Shown piece by piece: positions 7,217 through 10,607 of a DNA stretch of 10,607 bases. Positions within the stretch are counted from its first letter, which is position 1; the number at the start of each line of letters is the position of its first letter. Source of the DNA: Flavobacteriales bacterium. GTDB lineage: Bacteria; Bacteroidota; Bacteroidia; Flavobacteriales; BACL11. Location of the stretch: the NCBI GenBank assembly GCA_018695965.1, contig JABHQB010000149.1, positions 1 to 10,607 on the forward strand, read 5' to 3'. The position numbers and the translations under genes were made by a program. The notes below the pieces were generated by a model. That model worked only from the letters and a program-made list of their open reading frames with translations, searched no databases and was not told where the DNA came from.

Positions 7217-7951
7217 ATGAGATATTTTATAGAACTTTCTTATAATGGAACAAATTACCATGGTTGGCAAAAGCAACTAAATGCTAATTCAGTGCAAGAG
7301 GAACTGACAAGATGTATATCTATTTTATTAAAAGAAGAAGTAGAAATAATAGGAGCGGGAAGAACAGATTCTGGTGTTCATGCTAATCAAATGTTTGCTC
7401 ATTTTGATACGGAAAAAATATTTGATTCTGATAAAATTGTTTCCAAACTCAACTCCTTTTTACCAAATGATATTTCAGTAAAAAGGATTTTTAAGGTAAG
7501 GGAAGATACCCATGCCCGTTTTACTGCAATTGCCCGTACTTATCAATATTTTGTTTCTAATAAAAAAGACATATTTAATCAAAACCTACATTTGGTATTG
7601 AAAGATTTGAATGTAGAAAGAATGAATGATGCTTGCCAAAACTTGTTAGGGGAGCAGGATTTTACTTCTTTCTCAAAAGTAAATACGGATACTTTTACGA
7701 ACAATTGTGATATAACACATGCTCAATGGAAACATGAAGGAGATCATTTTGTTTTTACTATTTCTTCCAATCGTTTTTTAAGGAATATGGTTAGATCAAT
7801 AGTTGGAACCTTAATTGATATTGGAACAGGTAAAATAGAAGTGACGGAAATTAAAAAAATAATTGAGAAGAAGGATAGGTGCGAGGCGGGAGTTTCTGTG
7901 CCGGCAAAAGCACTTTTTTTAACTCAGGTAAAATATCCAGATAACATATAA
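7217..7951 (+). CDS. truA: tRNA pseudouridine(38-40) synthase TruA
   Basis: A 244-residue enzyme that isomerises uridine to pseudouridine at positions 38-40 of the tRNA anticodon stem-loop, in the cytoplasm. The N-terminus YFIELSYNGTNYHGWQ (3-18) is the TruA hallmark. The catalytic aspartate is D51 in GAGRTDSGVHA. RTYQYF (107-112) carries the conserved active-site tyrosine. RFLRNMVRSIVG (186-197) and the C-terminal AGVSVPAKALFL (224-235) complete the family pattern. Length is normal. I chose the ATG at 7217; a TTG at 7208 in the same frame would add three residues (M-R-L), but it overlaps the -7 box and has no family support. The ABC transporter gene begins one base after the stop, so the two are probably co-transcribed. 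The bat operon is divergent, with 110 bases between the start codons. Confidence 0.97.
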   Translation: MRYFIELSYNGTNYHGWQKQLNANSVQEELTRCISILLKEEVEIIGAGRTDSGVHANQMFAHFDTEKIFDSDKIVSKLNSFLPNDISVKRIFKVREDTHARFTAIARTYQYFVSNKKDIFNQNLHLVLKDLNVERMNDACQNLLGEQDFTSFSKVNTDTFTNNCDITHAQWKHEGDHFVFTISSNRFLRNMVRSIVGTLIDIGTGKIEVTEIKKIIEKKDRCEAGVSVPAKALFLTQVKYPDNI

Positions 7952-7952
7952 T

Positions 7953-9707
7953 ATGTCAAAATCAACAACTGGAAAAGCTATCGATTTTAATCTCCTCAAA
8001 AGAGTCTTAACTTTTGCTAGTCCATATAAGAAGGTATTGTTTTTAGTAATAATATTCTCTGTTTTACTTTCTTTTCTGAGTCCATTAAGGCCGTTACTTA
8101 TTAATCATGCGGTAGATAATTTTATTATTCTCAAGAATGAAGAAAAGTTAAGATTCATCAGTTTAATCCTAGTAGGAATCTTATTCTTAGAAGCGATAAT
8201 TCAATTTTTTTACATCTATTTTGCAACATGGCTTGGTCAACATGTAATACAAGATATTAGAGCAAAGGTTTATAAACACATCCTGAAATTAAGAATGACA
8301 TATTTTGATAATACTCCTATAGGATCATTGGTAACCAGAACAGTCTCTGATATTGAAACTATTTCTGATATTTTTTCTCAGGGACTTTTTGTTATTATTG
8401 GAGAGCTACTTAAACTTATTGTTGTTGTTTGTATGATGTTTTATACCGATTGGAGATTAGCTTTGATGAGTTTAATTGCAATTCCAATATTACTTATTGC
8501 AACATCCTGGTTCAAGAGAAATATAAAATCTGCTTTTCAGCAAGTAAGGAAAGAAGTTTCGAATATAAATACATTTGTGCAAGAACATATTGTAGGAATG
8601 AATTTGGTTCAGATTTTTAATAGAGAGGAATCTGAATACAAGAAATTTAAACAGATAAATAAGGATCATTTGTCTGCACACTTAAGATCTGTTTTTTATT
8701 ATTCTGTCTTTTTCCCAATTGTTGAAATTCTTTCAGCTCTCTCTATAGGATTAGTTATATGGTATGGTGGTGAGGCAATTATTTCGGGTAAAGAAGTAAC
8801 TCTTGGAGAATTAGTTGCTTTTATATTATATATCCATATGATGTTTCGTCCTATTCGTCAACTTGCTGACAGATTTAACATCTTACAAATGGGAATAGTG
8901 GGTTCTGAAAGAGTATTTAAAGTGTTAGATACAGAAGATTTCATTGCAGATAATGGGAAAAAAGAACTAGATAAAATTGAAGGAAATGTTGAATACAGAA
9001 ATGTCCAGTTTGCTTATAAAGATGAAGATTGGGTTTTGAATAACTTGTCATTTAAGATTGAGAAAGGTAAACATTTAGCATTAGTAGGCAGAACAGGATC
9101 TGGTAAAACCTCAATTATTAATATACTTAATCGTTTTTATGAAATTCAAGAAGGTGAGATATTAATTGACGGAATAAATATTACAGATTTTTCTTTAAGG
9201 AATTTAAGAAAACATATTGTTGTTGTTCAGCAGGAAGTCCATTTATTCTCTTCAACAATTATGGAGAATATTATTTTATTTGATAAAGATATTAAGGAAG
9301 ATGATGTTATAAATTCTGCAAAAGAAATAGGTATTCATGATTTTATTATGAGTTTGCCTGGTGGATATAGTTATGTAGTTGGAGAAAGAGGTATTACTCT
9401 TTCTACAGGGCAAAGACAGCTTATTTCATTTTTAAGGGTATATCTCAGAAACCCAGAAATACTAATTTTAGACGAAGCGACTTCTTCTATTGATTCTCAT
9501 ACAGAAGAAATCCTGCAAACTGCTCTTAAGAAATTATCTGAGGGGAGAACAACAATTGTGATTGCTCATAGGTTGTCAACAATAATTAATTCTGATAAGA
9601 TATTACTTTTAGAAGATGGTATGGTTTTAGAAGAAGGAACTCATGCAGAACTTCTTGAAAAAGGAGGTAAATATTCTGAAATGTATATTACTCAAATTTC
9701 AGATTAA
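7953..9707 (+). CDS. ABC exporter half-transporter (fused permease and ATPase)
   Basis: A 584-residue type-I ABC exporter subunit with permease and ATPase in one chain, expected to work as a dimer in the cytoplasmic membrane. The transmembrane domain (about 20-315) has six hydrophobic spans, roughly 27-48, 67-90, 143-163, 167-186, 248-270 and 281-298. In the nucleotide-binding domain, Walker A is GRTGSGKT at 379-386, the Q-loop glutamine is at 426-427, the signature is LSTGQ at 483-487, Walker B is ILILDEAT at 503-510 with catalytic E508, the D-loop is SSID and the switch histidine is H539. All catalytic elements are intact. The signature has Thr in place of the first Gly of LSGGQ, a variant known in working exporters. 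It resembles MsbA/LmrA-type and YheI/YheH-type exporters of lipids or drugs, but the substrate cannot be read from the sequence. It starts one base after truA. Confidence 0.93.
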   Translation: MSKSTTGKAIDFNLLKRVLTFASPYKKVLFLVIIFSVLLSFLSPLRPLLINHAVDNFIILKNEEKLRFISLILVGILFLEAIIQFFYIYFATWLGQHVIQDIRAKVYKHILKLRMTYFDNTPIGSLVTRTVSDIETISDIFSQGLFVIIGELLKLIVVVCMMFYTDWRLALMSLIAIPILLIATSWFKRNIKSAFQQVRKEVSNINTFVQEHIVGMNLVQIFNREESEYKKFKQINKDHLSAHLRSVFYYSVFFPIVEILSALSIGLVIWYGGEAIISGKEVTLGELVAFILYIHMMFRPIRQLADRFNILQMGIVGSERVFKVLDTEDFIADNGKKELDKIEGNVEYRNVQFAYKDEDWVLNNLSFKIEKGKHLALVGRTGSGKTSIINILNRFYEIQEGEILIDGINITDFSLRNLRKHIVVVQQEVHLFSSTIMENIILFDKDIKEDDVINSAKEIGIHDFIMSLPGGYSYVVGERGITLSTGQRQLISFLRVYLRNPEILILDEATSSIDSHTEEILQTALKKLSEGRTTIVIAHRLSTIINSDKILLLEDGMVLEEGTHAELLEKGGKYSEMYITQISD

Positions 9708-9761
9708 TTCTGAATATATAAGATGATGTAATAAGAATGCAATTAATTCCTTTTCTATTTG

Positions 9762-9769
9762 TATCTTTG
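9762..9769 (+). promoter_or_regulatory. Candidate -7 box upstream of the beta-propeller protein gene
   Basis: TATCTTTG fits TAnnTTTG. The nearest TTTG (9758-9761) is directly adjacent and cannot be the -33 element; no good one lies 19-21 bases upstream. Transcription would start near 9772-9776, leaving about 46 bases before the main ATG at 9822, or almost none before the small ORF at 9776. The position, in a 114-base gap after a completed gene, supports a separate transcription unit. Confidence 0.45.
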
Positions 9770-9775
9770 TAAAAT

Positions 9776-9820
9776 ATGAAAGTACTTAATAAAAGAGGAA
9801 GGATACAAGTTAGATATTAA
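9776..9820 (+). CDS. Possible 14-codon leader ORF
   Basis: An ATG at 9776, six bases after the -7-like box, opens a 14-residue frame (MKVLNKRGRIQVRY) with a TAA at 9818-9820. That stop is one base before the ATG of the next gene (TAAGATG), and the frame differs from that gene. Five of the fourteen residues are Lys or Arg. It could be a leader peptide that couples translation to the downstream gene, or chance: short frames are common. There is no direct evidence that it is translated. Confidence 0.22.
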   Translation: MKVLNKRGRIQVRY

Positions 9821-9821
9821 G

Positions 9822-10607
9822 ATGAAAAGATTTTTATTTTTACTGATATTTATACCCAGCATTGTATTGTCTCAAACTACTGATTGGGTACAATCTTTTG
9901 GAGGAACAGATTCAGATAAGGGGATTTCAATTGGTGTTGATTCACTAGGTTTTATTTATTGTAGTGGTTTTTATAATAATGAGGCTACTTTTGGCAATAT
10001 TACTCTTACAAATCAGAATCTAAGTACATGGGGAAATAATAAGGAAAATTTTGTTTTTAAGATGGATTCACTTGGTAATGTTCTTTGGGCCGTTCCTGGA
10101 GGTAATCAGTCGGGTGGTTGTTGTGATGATAGAGCCTTGGGAATGCATGTGACACCTGCAGGTGATGTGTTTATTACGGGAACTTTTTGGAGTTCTTATA
10201 AATTAGGAGTCAATGGTGCTCCTGGTACTTTAAGTGTAGCTGGAACTCAACTAAATGCTCACGATAATTCATTATTGGCTAAAATTGATACAGATGGAAA
10301 TCCAGAATGGGTAATTGGTTTTGGAGGAGATAATACATCTGGAGGATGTTCATCCCCGATTTATGATGCTGATGATCATTCTTATGATGTAAAAGTTGAT
10401 AAGGATGGTTTTATATATGTTACAGGTTTCTTTTCAGGTTTTGATGCAGATTTTGACAATTTTACTATTACAAATCCTGAGTGGAGTAATGATTGTCAGC
10501 CTATGGGATATATTGGAAAGTTAGATTCTAATGGAAACTGGTTATGGGTGGACAAATTTGATGGTATTAAAGATCAAAGAGGGTCTAGAGATAATAGATT
10601 AGCTATA
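9822..10607 (+). CDS. Secreted beta-propeller (SBBP-type) repeat protein, C-terminus cut by window edge
   Basis: The frame is open from the ATG at 9822 to the last base: 262 codons, with the C-terminus outside the window. Residues 1-17 are a signal peptide (MKRFLFLLIFIPSIVLS before Gln18). The remainder is built from repeats starting at about W22, W89, W163 and W242. Each has a W-x4-(F/P)GG opening, a D-x2-G-(F/D)-(I/V)-(Y/F)-x-(S/T)G strand and a K-x-D-x-(L/D)GN ending. This is the pattern of SBBP-type beta-propeller repeat proteins, which in Bacteroidota are commonly secreted by the type IX system with a C-terminal sorting domain; no such domain can be seen here. Cys-containing loops follow the GG openings of repeats 2 and 3 (C100-C101, C176), with C225 in the third unit, perhaps forming disulfides. 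Aspartates in the repeats may bind calcium. Adhesion or surface binding is plausible, but the ligand is unknown. Confidence 0.82.
   Translation, partial: MKRFLFLLIFIPSIVLSQTTDWVQSFGGTDSDKGISIGVDSLGFIYCSGFYNNEATFGNITLTNQNLSTWGNNKENFVFKMDSLGNVLWAVPGGNQSGGCCDDRALGMHVTPAGDVFITGTFWSSYKLGVNGAPGTLSVAGTQLNAHDNSLLAKIDTDGNPEWVIGFGGDNTSGGCSSPIYDADDHSYDVKVDKDGFIYVTGFFSGFDADFDNFTITNPEWSNDCQPMGYIGKLDSNGNWLWVDKFDGIKDQRGSRDNRLAI

Noticed and set aside
9399..9413. LSTGQ in the ABC transporter as a broken signature motif
   Set aside because: Replacement of the first Gly of LSGGQ by another residue occurs in functional exporters, and all other ATPase residues are present.
9708..9761. Terminator after the ABC transporter
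   Set aside because: I found no stem of useful length followed by a T-run; only the short palindrome AATTAATT is present.
9795..9803. AGGAAGGA-like purine run as a Shine-Dalgarno site
   Set aside because: It ends about 18 bases before the ATG at 9822, too far, and Bacteroidota rarely use such sites.

Overview
The window looks like part of a Bacteroidota chromosome, most likely Flavobacteriia-like. The evidence is strongly AT-rich DNA, a recognisable Bacteroidota-type promoter (TTTG, 19 nt, TATTTTTG), signal peptides ending in S(F)SQ, the complete bat aerotolerance-type gene order, and a secreted beta-propeller-repeat protein of the kind common in these bacteria. The exact genus cannot be told from the sequence.

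Left part (1-7106, minus strand): one long, tightly packed operon read right to left. Its order is MoxR AAA+ ATPase, DUF58 protein, a membrane-anchored BatD-like/DUF4381-like protein, BatA, BatB, BatC and BatD. BatD is cut by the window edge after 539 residues. Every junction overlaps or abuts (TAATG three times, ATGA once, TAG directly followed by ATG once, and one 17-nt overlap), so the seven proteins are probably made together with translational coupling. The likely assembly has a cytoplasmic MoxR ATPase and DUF58 VWA protein working with two membrane-anchored VWA proteins (BatA, BatB), a periplasmic TPR protein (BatC) and two exported single-pass proteins (BatD and the BatD-like protein). 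The family is linked to stress or oxygen tolerance and envelope function, but its biochemical role is not settled.

Centre (7107-7216): a 110-bp divergent regulatory region. It holds a well-formed promoter for the bat operon, a -7-like octamer six bases before truA, and a 12-bp imperfect inverted repeat flanking the bat -33 element.

Right part (7217-9707, plus strand): truA (tRNA pseudouridine synthase), followed after one base by a full-length homodimeric-type ABC exporter. From 9762 a separate unit starts. It has a -7-like box, a possible 14-codon leader ORF, and a secreted beta-propeller-repeat protein cut by the right edge.

The two halves do not look like a mobile or accessory island: no transposase, integrase, tRNA, CRISPR array or long repeat is visible. 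No gene-free stretch exceeds about 115 bases. The most interesting points are the poorly described BatD-like member of the operon, the dyad at the divergent promoter, and the two -7 boxes that imply nearly leaderless transcripts.
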